From: Microbacterium croceum
Lineage (GTDB): Bacteria; Actinomycetota; Actinomycetes; Actinomycetales; Microbacteriaceae
Length of the DNA stretch: 64,000 nucleotides
Direction: 5' to 3'
Assembly: GCF_023091245.1 (NCBI RefSeq)
Contig: NZ_JAHWXN010000001.1
Coordinates: 186,001 to 250,000, forward strand
Below are positions 53,070 through 62,727 of this stretch, in pieces (positions within the stretch are counted from its first letter, which is position 1; every line of letters starts with the position of its first letter). The translations under genes and the position numbers were made by a program. A model generated the notes under the pieces. That model was not told the origin of the DNA. It was given only the letters and a program-made list of their open reading frames with translations, and did not search any database.

Positions 53070-53966
53070 ATGACCACTGGACCCCTGGAACTGACGGGCA
53101 TCACCAAGAGCTACGGCTCTCGGCGCGTGCTCGACGACGTCTCCTTCACCGTGACCCCTGGACGACTCACCGGCTTCGTCGGCGGCAACGGCGCCGGCAA
53201 GACCACGACCATGCGGATCGTGCTCGGGCTGCTGTCCGCCGACGGCGGGACCGTCGACCTGAACGGCGCGCCGCTGACCACGGCCGACCGTCGCCGCTTC
53301 GGCTACATGCCGGAGGAGCGCGGCCTCTACCCCAAGATGAAGGTGCTTGAGCAGATCGTCTACCTGGCACGGCTGCACGGCTTCGACAAGCCCGAGGCCA
53401 CGGCGCGGGCGACCGAGCTGCTCACCGAGCTGGGCCTGGGTGAGCGCCTGAACGACACGATCGAGTCCCTCTCACTGGGCAACCAGCAGCGGGCGCAGAT
53501 CGCGGCCGCCCTGGTGCACAACCCCGAGGTGCTCATCCTGGACGAGCCGTTCTCCGGCCTCGACCCCCTCGCGGTCGATGTGGTCGCCGGGGTGCTGCAG
53601 TCCAGCGCCGCGAAGGGTGCGGCCATCCTGTTCTCCTCGCACCAGCTCGACGTGGTCGAGCGCCTGTGCGATGACCTGGTGATCCTCGCCGGGGGCACGA
53701 TCCGGGCATCCGGCTCGCGCGACGCGCTGCGCTCCGAGCACGCGGGCAACCGCTACGAGTTGATCTCGGCGGGCGACGCCGGCTGGCTGCGCACCGAACC
53801 AGGCATCACGGTCGTCGACTTCGAGGGCGGCTATGCGCTGTTCGACGCCGACGGCCCCGACACCGCGCAGCGCGTGCTGCGATCCGCCGTCGAACGGGGC
53901 GATGTCGCGAGCTTCTCCCCCAAGCATCCCTCTCTCGCCCAGATCTTCAAGGAGGTCATCCAGTGA
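53070..53966 (+). CDS. ABC exporter ATPase (NatA-like)
   Basis: 298 residues with TAGCGT six bases before ATG 53070. It has Walker A GGNGAGKTT, a signature LSLGNQQRAQIAAALVHNP and Walker B VLILDEPFSGLDP, plus a C-terminal domain (from about 220) of the NatA/DrrA kind. It drives the adjacent membrane protein. Start and stop overlap GTGA with the next gene. Confidence 0.92.
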   Translation: MTTGPLELTGITKSYGSRRVLDDVSFTVTPGRLTGFVGGNGAGKTTTMRIVLGLLSADGGTVDLNGAPLTTADRRRFGYMPEERGLYPKMKVLEQIVYLARLHGFDKPEATARATELLTELGLGERLNDTIESLSLGNQQRAQIAAALVHNPEVLILDEPFSGLDPLAVDVVAGVLQSSAAKGAAILFSSHQLDVVERLCDDLVILAGGTIRASGSRDALRSEHAGNRYELISAGDAGWLRTEPGITVVDFEGGYALFDADGPDTAQRVLRSAVERGDVASFSPKHPSLAQIFKEVIQ

Positions 53967-55057
53967 GCACTCCGGCTCCCGTCCGCAACTCCAACGGCAT
54001 CTGGCTCGTCGCCGAGCGCGAGATCGGGTCGAAGCTGCGCAGCAAGGCGTTCCTCATCTCGACCGGCATCCTGCTGCTGATCGCCCTGGTCGGCATCCTG
54101 CTCTCGGGATTCGCCAGCAAGGGGGCGGCGGCAGAGAAGATGCCGGTGGCGGCGACATCGCAGACCGAAGCCGCCGTCTCGGCACTGCCGAACGTCACCG
54201 TGACCGCGGCGGCCGATGAGGCGGCAGCCGAGGAGCTCGTGCGCTCCGAGAAGGTCGACGCGGCGGTGATTCGCGGCGACGGGCCCTCGGGCTACACGAT
54301 CATCGCACTGAAGGACGCCCCCGGCTCGCTCGTCTCCGGGCTGTCGCAGTCACCCGACATCGTGATCCTCGACCCCGCGACCACCAACCCGCTGCTGCGC
54401 TACTTCATCGCGATCGGCTTCGGCCTCGTGTTCATGATGGCCGCGGCGACCTTCGGCGGCACGATCGCGCAGAGCGTCGTCGAGGAGAAGCAGACCCGCG
54501 TCGTGGAGGTGCTGCTGTCGGCGATCCCGGCCCGCACCCTGCTCGCCGGCAAGGTGATCGGCAACACGGTGCTCGCGATGGGACAGATCCTCGCGCTCGC
54601 AGCGATCGCCACGGTGGGGCTGATCATCACGGGTCAGAACGAGATCCTCGCCACCCTCGGGGCGCCGATCATCTGGTTCGCGGTCTTCTTCCTCTTCGGG
54701 TTCATCCTGCTGGCGTCGATGTTCGCGGCAGCGGCATCCATGGTCTCTCGCCAGGAGGACATCGGTTCCACGACCACCCCGATCACGATGCTGATCATGG
54801 CGCCGTACATCCTGGTGATCGTCTTCAACGACAACCCGCTGGTGCTGACGATCATGTCGTACGTGCCGTTCTCGGCACCGGTCGGCATGCCGATGCGCCT
54901 GTTCGTCGGCGAGGCGCAGTGGTGGGAGCCGCTGCTGAGCCTCGTGATCCTCCTGGCGAGCTGCGTGGCCGCGATCGTGATCGGCGCGAAGATCTACGAG
55001 AACTCGCTCCTGCGCATGGGGACGCGCGTGAAGCTGAAGGAGGCACTGCGCGGCTGA
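53963..55057 (+). CDS. ABC-2 type permease (NatB-like)
   Basis: 364 residues from GTG 53963. An N-terminal helix, an extracellular domain of about 150 residues (AEKMPVAATSQTEAAVSALPNVTVTAAADEA...), then five helices including GGTIAQSVVEEKQTRVVEVLLSAIPARTLLAGKVIG, the ABC-2 signature, and VSRQEDIGSTTTPI. The pair resembles NatAB sodium exporters or other ABC-2 exporters; substrate unknown. A strong terminator follows. Confidence 0.9.
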   Translation: MSTPAPVRNSNGIWLVAEREIGSKLRSKAFLISTGILLLIALVGILLSGFASKGAAAEKMPVAATSQTEAAVSALPNVTVTAAADEAAAEELVRSEKVDAAVIRGDGPSGYTIIALKDAPGSLVSGLSQSPDIVILDPATTNPLLRYFIAIGFGLVFMMAAATFGGTIAQSVVEEKQTRVVEVLLSAIPARTLLAGKVIGNTVLAMGQILALAAIATVGLIITGQNEILATLGAPIIWFAVFFLFGFILLASMFAAAASMVSRQEDIGSTTTPITMLIMAPYILVIVFNDNPLVLTIMSYVPFSAPVGMPMRLFVGEAQWWEPLLSLVILLASCVAAIVIGAKIYENSLLRMGTRVKLKEALRG

Positions 55058-55071
55058 CGCGCACGCCAGAC

Positions 55072-55110
55072 ACGAAACCCCCTGTCGCGATCTGCGGCAG
55101 GGGGTTTCGT
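55072..55110. terminator. bidirectional hairpin terminator
   Basis: ACGAAACCCCCTG pairs with CAGGGGGTTTCGT (13 bp, loop of about 13 bases that itself partly pairs). Each strand ends in a T-containing run (GGTTTCGT), and the convergent genes natB-like and putA lie on either side. Confidence 0.9.
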
Positions 55111-55126
55111 CGTCATCGGACCGCGG

Positions 55127-58100
55127 TCAGATCACGCCGTCCGTCAGCCCGGTCGGGTTGCCGAAGCGGTGGTTCGTGATCGACACGGCCTGCTCGTGCA
55201 GGAACGGCAGCATCTCGACGCGTCCGGCGCCGGTCACGGCGTGCGACCAGACGGCCACGTCGGGGCTTCCGCCCAGCGCGGTGAACAGCGCCGAAGCGTC
55301 GCCGCCGACCAGACGCACCCGCTGCCAGCTGCTCTTGCCCTTCGACACCGCCTTGGCGAAGTGCTTCACCCAGGCGGCATCCTTCTCGTGCGTCACGGAC
55401 ACGCCCTGCGCACGCAGCGCCTTCTCGATACCGCTCGGCAGGCTCGCGGCCGAGACCGTGAACGGGCTGCCGCTGCGCAGAGCCGCAGCGAGCACGCGCA
55501 CGCTCTCCACCAGCGGCGCGTCCTCCGACAGGCGCACGTCGACGGCGACAGGACGGTAGCGGAAGAGATTGCGCTCGACCCCCAGACCCGACTTGTCGGA
55601 CACCGCGCCGAACTCGGAGGTCCAGGCGTGCTCATCGGATGCGGCGGCCCGTCGCAGCCAGTCGCTCTGCGCACCGTCGAGCTCGCCGGCGGCCGCACGC
55701 AGCAGCCCCTCGATCGCGGGCGCCATCGCTGCGCCCGGCACCGCGGCCGGCAGCTCGGAGGCCGCCCACTCGCCGAGGCCGAACAGGTAGTTCGGGCCAC
55801 CGGCCTTCGCGCCGGCACCGACGGCCGAGCGCTTCCAGCCGCCGAACGGCTGACGCTGCACGATCGCTCCGGTGATGCCGCGGTTCACGTACAGGTTGCC
55901 CGCTTCGACGCGGTCGAGCCAGGTGGCGACCTCGGTGGAGTCGAGCGAGTGCAGGCCGGCCGTGAGGCCATAGTCCACCGCGTTCTGCAGGCGGATGGCC
56001 TCGTCGAGGTCCTTGGCGTGCATGATGCCGAGCACCGGGCCGAAGAACTCCGTCATGTGGAAGTACGAGCCCTCGGCGACGCCGGTCTTGACACCGGGGG
56101 TCCACTGCTTCCCCTCGGCGTCGAGCTTGCGCGGCTTCACGAGCCACTTCTCGCCCGTGCCGAGCTCGGTGAGGGCGGCGAGCAGCTTGCCGTCGGCCGG
56201 CTCGATGATCGGCCCCATTTGCGTGCTCGGGTCGTCGGGCAGACCGACGCGCATCGAGGCGACCGCATCGACGAGCTGACGCTCGAACCGCTTCGAGTCG
56301 GCGACCGAGCCGACGAGGATCGCCAGCGACGCCGCGGAGCACTTCTGCCCCGCGTGGCCGAAGGCGCTGCGGGCGACGTCGGCGGCGGCGAGGTCGAGGT
56401 CGGCCGACGGCGTCACGATGATCGCGTTCTTGCCGCTGGTCTCGGCGAGCAGCGGCAGGTCGGACCGGAACGAGCGGAACAGCTGCGCGGTCTCGTAGGC
56501 GCCGGTGAGGATCACGCGGTCCACCTCCGGGCTCGCGACCAGGCGGGTGCCCAGATCTCGCGAGGCGAGGTCGACCAGGGCGAGCAGATCGCGCGGCACG
56601 CCGGCGGCCCACAGCGCCTCGATCATGACGGCGCCGCAGCGCTGCGTGAGCTTGGCGGGCTTGATGATCACCCCGGAGCCCGAAGCGAGTCCGGCCAGCA
56701 CACCGCCGGCGGGGATCGCGACCGGGAAGTTCCACGGCGGGGTCACGACCGTGACCTTCGAGGGGAGGAACTCGGCGCCGGAGATGGTCTCGAGGTCCTT
56801 CGCGCGCTCGGCGTAGTAGTGGGCGAAGTCGATCGCCTCACTGACCTCGGGGTCGGCCTCGGCAAGGGTCTTGCCCGCCTCGTGCGCCATGATCTCGAGC
56901 AGCTGGCCGCGGCGTGCGGCCAGCTCGTCGCCCGCGCGGTGCAGCACGGCGGCACGCTCGGCGGCCGGAAGAGCAGCCCACTTCTCGGCGGCGGCGGTGG
57001 CGGCGGCGAAGATGCCGTCGAGCTGCTCGGCCGTCTCGACGCGTGCGGCGGCGATCGCATCGACACCGAGGGTCGTGTGCACCGAGCGCTGCAGGATCGC
57101 GCGGCCCCAGGCGCGGTTGGCGCCGAGTGCGGGGTCGGTGTCGGGCTGGTTGTGGAACGCAGTCGTCGGGGTGGCGGCATCCGCCTCCGTCTGCCGGTTC
57201 TGCACGCGGTTCGACGTCGGCACCGAGCGGTCGGCTTCGAGCCCGGCGAGCGACCGCTCGAAGCGCTCCCGTTCGCGCGTGAGCAGCGTCGGGTTCGAGG
57301 CCAGCTCGAAGACGGCAGACATGAAGTTCTCCGGGCTGGCGTTCTCCTCCAGCCGGCGCACGAGGTAGGCGATCGCCACGTCGAACTCCGCCGGGTTCAC
57401 GACCGGCGTGTACAGCAGCAGGCGTCCGACGTCCTTGCGCACGGCCTCGGCCTGACCCGTCGCCATGCCCAGCAGCATCTCGTACTCGACGAGCTCGCCG
57501 CCGTCGACACCGCGCGCCTGCGAGAGCAGCCACGTGTAGGCGATGTCGAAGAGGTTGTGCCCGGCGACGCCGATGCGCACGGCATCCAGGCGCTCCGGCG
57601 TCAGCGCCCAGTCGAGCACGCGCTTGTAGTTGGTGTCGGAGTCCTGCTTGGTGGAGTAGGTCGCGAGCGGCCAGCCGTGCACGGCGGCGTCGACATGCTC
57701 CATCGCCAGGTTCGCACCCTTGACGACGCGGACCTTGATCGGCGCTCCGCCCTTCGCCCGCCGCGCGGTCGCCCACTCCTGCAGGTGCTGCATCGCGCCG
57801 AGGGCGTCGGGAAGGTAGGCCTGCAGCACGATGCCGGCTTCGAGGTTCTCGAGTCCCGGCTGGTCGAGGATGCTGGTGAACGCCGCGATCGTCAGGTCGA
57901 GGTCGCGGAACTCCTCCATGTCGAGGTTGATGAACTTCGCCTTGCCGGCAGCCTCGGAACGTGCCGCGAGCTCGTACAGCGGCGTGAGGCGGGTCACGAC
58001 GTCGGCGACGGCCTCGTCGAACGACCACATCGACAGCTGGCTGACCACGCTGGACACCTTGATCGAGACGTAGTCGACGTCGTCGCGGGCCAGGAAGTCG

Positions 58101-58588
58101 CGGGTGCCCTGCAGACGGCGGCCGGCCTCGCGCTCACCGAGCACCGCCTCGCCGAGCAGGTTGAGGTTCAGACGGTTGCCGCTCCCCCGCAGCTTCGCGA
58201 TCGCCGGGCCGAGCTTGGCGGGCGTCGCGTCGAGCACCAGGTGGCCGACCATCGCCCGCAGCACGCGGCGGGAGATCGGCACCACGACGCCGGGGAGCTT
58301 CGGGGCCATGAAGCCGCCGGTCCTGATCGCGGCGCGCAGGTACCAGGGCAGCAGAGTGGGGGTGATCTCCGAGATCTCGGAGAGCTTGCGACCCGCGACG
58401 CTCAGGTCCTCCGGGCGCATGACACCGTCGACGAAGCCGACCGTGAAGTCGAGTCCGTTCGGGTCCTTCAGCACCTCGGCGAGACGCTGGGCGGCCGGCT
58501 CGACGGGGTGGGTCTCGCTCTCGGCGAGCCAGCGCTGCACGACGGCGGCGACGTCCGAGGTGCGGGGAGTGGTGTCGACGGCAGTCAT
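55127..58588 (-). CDS. putA: bifunctional proline dehydrogenase / L-glutamate gamma-semialdehyde dehydrogenase
   Basis: 1153 residues from ATG 58588, with GGAGG about ten bases upstream. Residues 1 to about 460 are the FAD-linked proline dehydrogenase barrel (GRKLSEISEITPTLLPWYLRAAI, INLDMEEFRDLDLT, IVLQAYLPDALG). From about 510 a P5C dehydrogenase follows, with the catalytic cysteine in GHAGQKCSAASLAI and EAGKTLAEADPEV. It turns proline into glutamate. The ribbon-helix-helix autorepressor domain of enterobacterial PutA is absent, so control must come from elsewhere, probably the divergent LysR. The C-terminal 150 residues resemble the ALDH superfamily-like domain of long PutAs. Confidence 0.95.
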   Translation of the reverse strand: MTAVDTTPRTSDVAAVVQRWLAESETHPVEPAAQRLAEVLKDPNGLDFTVGFVDGVMRPEDLSVAGRKLSEISEITPTLLPWYLRAAIRTGGFMAPKLPGVVVPISRRVLRAMVGHLVLDATPAKLGPAIAKLRGSGNRLNLNLLGEAVLGEREAGRRLQGTRDFLARDDVDYVSIKVSSVVSQLSMWSFDEAVADVVTRLTPLYELAARSEAAGKAKFINLDMEEFRDLDLTIAAFTSILDQPGLENLEAGIVLQAYLPDALGAMQHLQEWATARRAKGGAPIKVRVVKGANLAMEHVDAAVHGWPLATYSTKQDSDTNYKRVLDWALTPERLDAVRIGVAGHNLFDIAYTWLLSQARGVDGGELVEYEMLLGMATGQAEAVRKDVGRLLLYTPVVNPAEFDVAIAYLVRRLEENASPENFMSAVFELASNPTLLTRERERFERSLAGLEADRSVPTSNRVQNRQTEADAATPTTAFHNQPDTDPALGANRAWGRAILQRSVHTTLGVDAIAAARVETAEQLDGIFAAATAAAEKWAALPAAERAAVLHRAGDELAARRGQLLEIMAHEAGKTLAEADPEVSEAIDFAHYYAERAKDLETISGAEFLPSKVTVVTPPWNFPVAIPAGGVLAGLASGSGVIIKPAKLTQRCGAVMIEALWAAGVPRDLLALVDLASRDLGTRLVASPEVDRVILTGAYETAQLFRSFRSDLPLLAETSGKNAIIVTPSADLDLAAADVARSAFGHAGQKCSAASLAILVGSVADSKRFERQLVDAVASMRVGLPDDPSTQMGPIIEPADGKLLAALTELGTGEKWLVKPRKLDAEGKQWTPGVKTGVAEGSYFHMTEFFGPVLGIMHAKDLDEAIRLQNAVDYGLTAGLHSLDSTEVATWLDRVEAGNLYVNRGITGAIVQRQPFGGWKRSAVGAGAKAGGPNYLFGLGEWAASELPAAVPGAAMAPAIEGLLRAAAGELDGAQSDWLRRAAASDEHAWTSEFGAVSDKSGLGVERNLFRYRPVAVDVRLSEDAPLVESVRVLAAALRSGSPFTVSAASLPSGIEKALRAQGVSVTHEKDAAWVKHFAKAVSKGKSSWQRVRLVGGDASALFTALGGSPDVAVWSHAVTGAGRVEMLPFLHEQAVSITNHRFGNPTGLTDGVI

Positions 58589-58673
58589 CGGCGGGAAACC
58601 TCCAGGTCGGGAGCGCACACCTCGGGATCGTGTGCGGCTGGATCATTGTCATCCGCGGCGGTAGGCTCCGTCT

Positions 58674-58693
58674 ATCAACCGATTCGAGTTGAT
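58674..58693. promoter_or_regulatory. 20-bp inverted repeat between putA and lysR, candidate operator
   Basis: ATCAAC and GTTGAT arms separated by eight bases (CGATTCGA, itself palindromic in TCGA-type). It lies in the 153-base divergent region, a usual place for a LysR-type binding site (T-N11-A dyad). Confidence 0.6.
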
Positions 58694-58741
58694 TCTGTTC
58701 ACTCAGGCTGAACGAACTTCCCCGCCGCGAGAGGATCCGCC

Positions 58742-59650
58742 GTGCTCGACGTCAACCGCCTGCGGATGCTCGTGGAACTCAGTCGCCGCGGCACGCTGTC
58801 GGCCGTCGCCGACGCCCTCTCGTACAGCAAGGCCTCGGTCTCGCAGCAGCTGAGCGCACTGGAGCGCGACGTGGGCGTGCCGCTGCTGCGCCGGGTCGGC
58901 CGGGGTGTGCAGTTCACCCCGCAGGGCAACGTGCTGGTGGCCGAGGCGATCGGCATCCTGGATCAGCTCGAGCACGCCCAGGTCGCGGTGGCGGAGTCGC
59001 TGACCGAGGTGACCGGCACCGTGCGGATCGCGGTGTTCCAGTCCGCCGCGCACTCGCTGCTCCCCCGGGCGCTCGAGTCGCTCAAGACCGACCATCCGGC
59101 GCTGCGCGTCGAGGTGACCGAGTGCGACCCCGAGACCGGGCTGGTCGGTGTCTCCAGCCGCGACTTCGATCTGATCCTCGCCGAGCAGTACCCCGGCGTC
59201 ACGCGGCCGATCCACGCCGACCTCGACCGGGTCGCGCTCGCCCACGACGCGATCGCCCTGGCCCGACGCCCGGGCACTCCCGACACCGCGGATGCCGTCG
59301 CCGCGCTCTGGTCGACGCGCGAGCAGCCCTGGGTGCTCGAACCTGCCGGCACCGCATCGCGGGCCTGGGCGGAACAGCTGTGCCGCACGGCCGGGTTCGA
59401 GCCGGACGTGCGCTTCGAGGTCGCCGACCTCACCGCCCACGTGCGCCTCATCCGCGCCGGGCTCGCCACCGGACTCCTGCCTGAGCTCGTCTGGGCCGGG
59501 GAGACCCCGACCGTGGCGCTCACCCCTCTGCCGGCGCAGCCGCGGCGCGAGATCTTCTCCTCCGCGCGGCGGGTGTCAGCCGCAGCCCCGTCGATCCGCG
59601 CGGTGCGCCGGGCCCTGGCATCCGCCGCCTCGCACAACCTGCTCGAATGA
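58742..59650 (+). CDS. LysR family regulator, probably of putA
   Basis: 302 residues from GTG 58742 behind GAGAGGA. The N-terminal winged helix (LRMLVELSRRGTLSAVADALSYSKASVSQQLSALERDVG) and the effector-binding domain from about 90 are standard. It is divergent from putA with an inverted repeat between them, as expected for an activator or repressor responding to proline or related amino acids. The direct target is inferred from position. Confidence 0.9.
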   Translation: MLDVNRLRMLVELSRRGTLSAVADALSYSKASVSQQLSALERDVGVPLLRRVGRGVQFTPQGNVLVAEAIGILDQLEHAQVAVAESLTEVTGTVRIAVFQSAAHSLLPRALESLKTDHPALRVEVTECDPETGLVGVSSRDFDLILAEQYPGVTRPIHADLDRVALAHDAIALARRPGTPDTADAVAALWSTREQPWVLEPAGTASRAWAEQLCRTAGFEPDVRFEVADLTAHVRLIRAGLATGLLPELVWAGETPTVALTPLPAQPRREIFSSARRVSAAAPSIRAVRRALASAASHNLLE

Positions 59651-59718
59651 CCTGCTCCGCGCCACACAGGCCAGGAGATCGTCATCTTCCGTCATCGGGG
59701 AACACGGCGGGAATATGC

Positions 59719-59730
59719 ATGCACGTGCAT
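59719..59730. promoter_or_regulatory. 12-bp perfect palindrome before the nitroreductase gene
   Basis: ATGCACGTGCAT, flanked by further ATGCAT at its left, is 62 bases upstream of the gene start. A dimeric regulator site is plausible; which regulator is unknown. Confidence 0.35.
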
Positions 59731-59792
59731 CCGTTGAGTCCCCTGTAGCCGGACGAAGGAGTCCGATCCACTCCTTCTGAAAGGGCATCACC

Positions 59793-60380
59793 GTGAGCAC
59801 TCCCGTCATCGATCGCACCGCACCGACCGAGCACCCCGTCCTCGACGTCCTCGCCGGACGCTGGAGCCCCCGCGCCTACGACGCGCAGAACTCGATCGAC
59901 GAGGGCAAGCTCGCCACCGCTCTCGAAGCGGCCCGCTGGAGCCCCTCCGCGAACAACTCGCAGCCGTGGCGCTTCATCGTCGCCCGTCGCGGAACCGCCC
60001 TGCACGCGCAGGTCGTCGACGCGCTGGTCGGCTTCAACCAGGCCTGGGCCGCGAACGCCGCCGTGCTCGTCGTCGCGATCGCCGAGACCGAGACCGCCGA
60101 CGGCACCCCGATCACGCACGCCTTCTACGACCTCGGTCAGGCCGTCGCGCACTTCTCGGTGCAGGCACACCACGACGGTCTCCTCGTGCACCAGATGAGC
60201 GGTTTCGACCCCGAGGTCGTGCGCGAGTTCGCCGACCTGGAGGAGCGCTTCGTTCCCGCCACCGTCTTCGCGGTCGGCGAGTTCGGTGACGTCGAGGCCC
60301 TGCCCGAGGTGCTGCAGGAGCGCGAGGTCGCCCCGCGCGTGCGCCGCCCGATCGCCGAGACGGTGATCCTCAGCGCCTGA
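59793..60380 (+). CDS. nitroreductase family flavoprotein
   Basis: 195 residues from GTG 59793 behind AAAGGG. The flavin contacts RWSPRAYD, ARWSPSANNSQPWRFIV and the C-terminal region FAVGEFGDVEALPE match small FMN-dependent nitroreductases that reduce nitro groups or quinones with NAD(P)H as dimers. The 12-bp palindrome upstream could mark control. It ends ahead of a hairpin and convergent clpB. Confidence 0.9.
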   Translation: MSTPVIDRTAPTEHPVLDVLAGRWSPRAYDAQNSIDEGKLATALEAARWSPSANNSQPWRFIVARRGTALHAQVVDALVGFNQAWAANAAVLVVAIAETETADGTPITHAFYDLGQAVAHFSVQAHHDGLLVHQMSGFDPEVVREFADLEERFVPATVFAVGEFGDVEALPEVLQEREVAPRVRRPIAETVILSA

Positions 60381-60392
60381 GCTTCTCACACA

Positions 60393-60435
60393 CACGAAGA
60401 GCGCCGCTCCGGGTTTCCGGGGCGGCGCTCTCGTG
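60393..60435. terminator. bidirectional hairpin terminator
   Basis: A long stem (CACGAAGAGCGCCGCTCCGG with CCGGGGCGGCGCTCTCGTG, one unpaired base) and a short GTTT loop, between the nitroreductase and the convergent clpB. Confidence 0.88.
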
Positions 60436-60454
60436 TTGCTGCGGAGTGCGACTC

Positions 60455-62662
60455 TCAGTCGTCGAGCAGTTCGGCCTCGATCACGTCATCGTCGAGGTCG
60501 GGCTCGGGAGTGGCGCTGGTGAGCACCAGGCCGGAGCCGTCTGCGGCCATGTCGACCCGCACCGTGTCGCCGTCGCGCACACCGCCCGAGAGCAGCGCGG
60601 TCGCCAGCTTGTTCTGCACCTCGGACTGGATCAGTCGCCGCAGCGGACGCGCACCGAACATCGGGTCGTAGCCGCGCTCGGCGAGCCACGATCGCGCGTC
60701 GGGGGTGACCGCGAGGGTGAGTCGGCGGTCGCGCAGCCGCGTGTGCAGCTGGTCGACCGACAGCTCGACGATCTGCGCAAGGTCGTCTTCACTGAGCGCC
60801 TGGAACATCACGATGTCATCGAGACGGTTCAGGAACTCCGGACGGAACGCCTGGCGCACGAGCGTCATGACCTGATCGCGCTTCTCCTCCGGCGCGAGCA
60901 CCGGGTCGATCAGGATCGGCGATCCGAGGTTCGACGTCAGGATCAGGATCACGTTGGAGAAGTCGACCGTGCGGCCCTGCCCGTCGGTGAGACGGCCGTC
61001 GTCGAGCACCTGCAGCAGCACGTCGAACACCTCGGGGTGCGCCTTCTCGACCTCGTCGAGCAGGATCACGCTGTACGGGCGACGCCGCACGGCTTCGGTC
61101 AGCTGACCGCCCTGCTCGTAGCCGATGTATCCAGGAGGAGCACCGACGAGCCGCGAGACCGAGTGCTTCTCTCCGTACTCCGACATGTCGATGCGCACCA
61201 TGGCGTGCTCGTCGTCGAAGAGGAACTCCGCGAGTGCCTTGGCCAGCTCGGTCTTGCCCACACCGGTGGGGCCGAGGAACAGGAACGAACCGGTCGGCCG
61301 GCCGGGGTCGCTGATGCCCGCACGCGAGCGGCGCACCGCGTCAGACACCGCCTTGACGGCATCCTTCTGTCCGATCAGCCGCTTGCCCAGCTCAGCCTCG
61401 AGGTGCAGCAGCTTCTCGGACTCACCCTGCAGCAGGCGGCCGACAGGGATGCCGGTCCACGCCGCGATGACGCCGGCGATGTCTTCATCCGTGACCTGCT
61501 CGTTGACCATGCGACCCTCGTCGGGCTCGGACTGCTCCGACCGCTCAGCCTCGACCAGCTCGCGCTCCAGCGAGGGGATGTCGGCGTACAGCAGCCGCGA
61601 GGCGCGTTCGAGGTTGCCCTCGCGCTGAGCCCGCTCGGCGTCGCTGCGCGCGGCGTCGAGTCGCGTCTTCAGGTCGCCGACACGGTTCAGCGATGCGCGT
61701 TCGCGCTCCCAGCGGGCCTGCAGCTCACCGAGCTTGGCCTCCTCGGTCGCGAGGTCGGCCCGGAGGGTGGCGAGGCGCTCCTTCGAGGCCGCGTCCTTCT
61801 CCTTCTTGAGCGCGAGCTCCTCGAGCTTGAGGCGATCGACGTGGCGCCGCAGCTCGTCGATCTCGACCGGCGCCGAGTCGATCTCCATGCGCAGCCGCGA
61901 TGCCGCCTCGTCGATCAGGTCGATGGCCTTGTCCGGCAGCTGCCGCGCGGGCAGATAGCGGTTCGACAGGGATGCGGCGGCCACGAGCGCGCCGTCGGAG
62001 ATCGCGACCTTGTGGTGCGCCTCGTAGCGCTCCTTGAGTCCGCGCAGGATCGCGATCGTGTCCTCGACCGTGGGCTCGCCCACGTACACCTGCTGGAAGC
62101 GGCGCTCCAGGGCGGCATCCTTCTCGATGAACTCGCGGTACTCGTTGAGCGTGGTCGCGCCGATCAGGCGCAGCTCGCCGCGGGCCAGCATCGGCTTGAG
62201 CATGTTGGATGCCGCGACCGAGCCCTCCCCGCCGCCGGCGCCCATCAGCACGTGCAGCTCGTCGATGAAGGTGATGATCTGGCCCTCGGACTCGGTGATC
62301 TCCTTGAGGACCTGCTTCAGTCGCTCCTCGAACTGCCCGCGGTACATCGCGCCGGCGACGAGCGCCGAGATGTCGAGCGTGATCAGCTCCTTGTCCTTGA
62401 GGGACTCGGCCACGTCACCCGCGACGATGCGCTGGGCGAGGCCCTCGACGACCGCGGTCTTTCCGACGCCGGGCTCGCCGATCAGCACCGGGTTGTTCTT
62501 GGTGCGCCGGGTGAGCACCTGGCTCACGCGACGGATCTCGCTGTCGCGCCCGATCACGGGGTCGAGCTTGCCCTGGCGTGCACGGTCGGTGAGGTTGATA
62601 CCGAACTGCTCGAGGGCGGACTGCTGATCTTGGTTCTGCGAACTGTTCTGCGGGGTGGTCAT
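60455..62662 (-). CDS. clpB: ClpB disaggregase lacking the N-terminal domain
   Basis: 735 residues; full ClpB is about 860. After a 20-residue leader the chain starts at NBD1: Walker A GEPGVGKT 62-69, then the M-domain coiled coil ([32 protein letters not shown]...[12 protein letters not shown]), then NBD2 with Walker [11 protein letters not shown], the pore loop YIGYEQGG, and C-terminal D2 small domain. No N-domain repeats precede it. It dissolves protein aggregates with DnaK. A CAGGAGG ribosome site precedes the ATG, and the HAIR element upstream indicates control by HspR. Confidence 0.95.
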   Translation of the reverse strand: MTTPQNSSQNQDQQSALEQFGINLTDRARQGKLDPVIGRDSEIRRVSQVLTRRTKNNPVLIGEPGVGKTAVVEGLAQRIVAGDVAESLKDKELITLDISALVAGAMYRGQFEERLKQVLKEITESEGQIITFIDELHVLMGAGGGEGSVAASNMLKPMLARGELRLIGATTLNEYREFIEKDAALERRFQQVYVGEPTVEDTIAILRGLKERYEAHHKVAISDGALVAAASLSNRYLPARQLPDKAIDLIDEAASRLRMEIDSAPVEIDELRRHVDRLKLEELALKKEKDAASKERLATLRADLATEEAKLGELQARWERERASLNRVGDLKTRLDAARSDAERAQREGNLERASRLLYADIPSLERELVEAERSEQSEPDEGRMVNEQVTDEDIAGVIAAWTGIPVGRLLQGESEKLLHLEAELGKRLIGQKDAVKAVSDAVRRSRAGISDPGRPTGSFLFLGPTGVGKTELAKALAEFLFDDEHAMVRIDMSEYGEKHSVSRLVGAPPGYIGYEQGGQLTEAVRRRPYSVILLDEVEKAHPEVFDVLLQVLDDGRLTDGQGRTVDFSNVILILTSNLGSPILIDPVLAPEEKRDQVMTLVRQAFRPEFLNRLDDIVMFQALSEDDLAQIVELSVDQLHTRLRDRRLTLAVTPDARSWLAERGYDPMFGARPLRRLIQSEVQNKLATALLSGGVRDGDTVRVDMAADGSGLVLTSATPEPDLDDDVIEAELLDD

Positions 62663-62727
62663 CTGTCCCTCCTGAGGAGACTCCTTCTTGCCGGATCCGT
62701 CCGCGCCTCTCAGACCGAACGGTAAAA

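Noticed and set aside
55169..58711. Plus-strand open frame of more than 1100 codons opposite putA
   Set aside because: It has no recognisable domain and covers the antisense of a fully conserved PutA; a GC-bias artefact.
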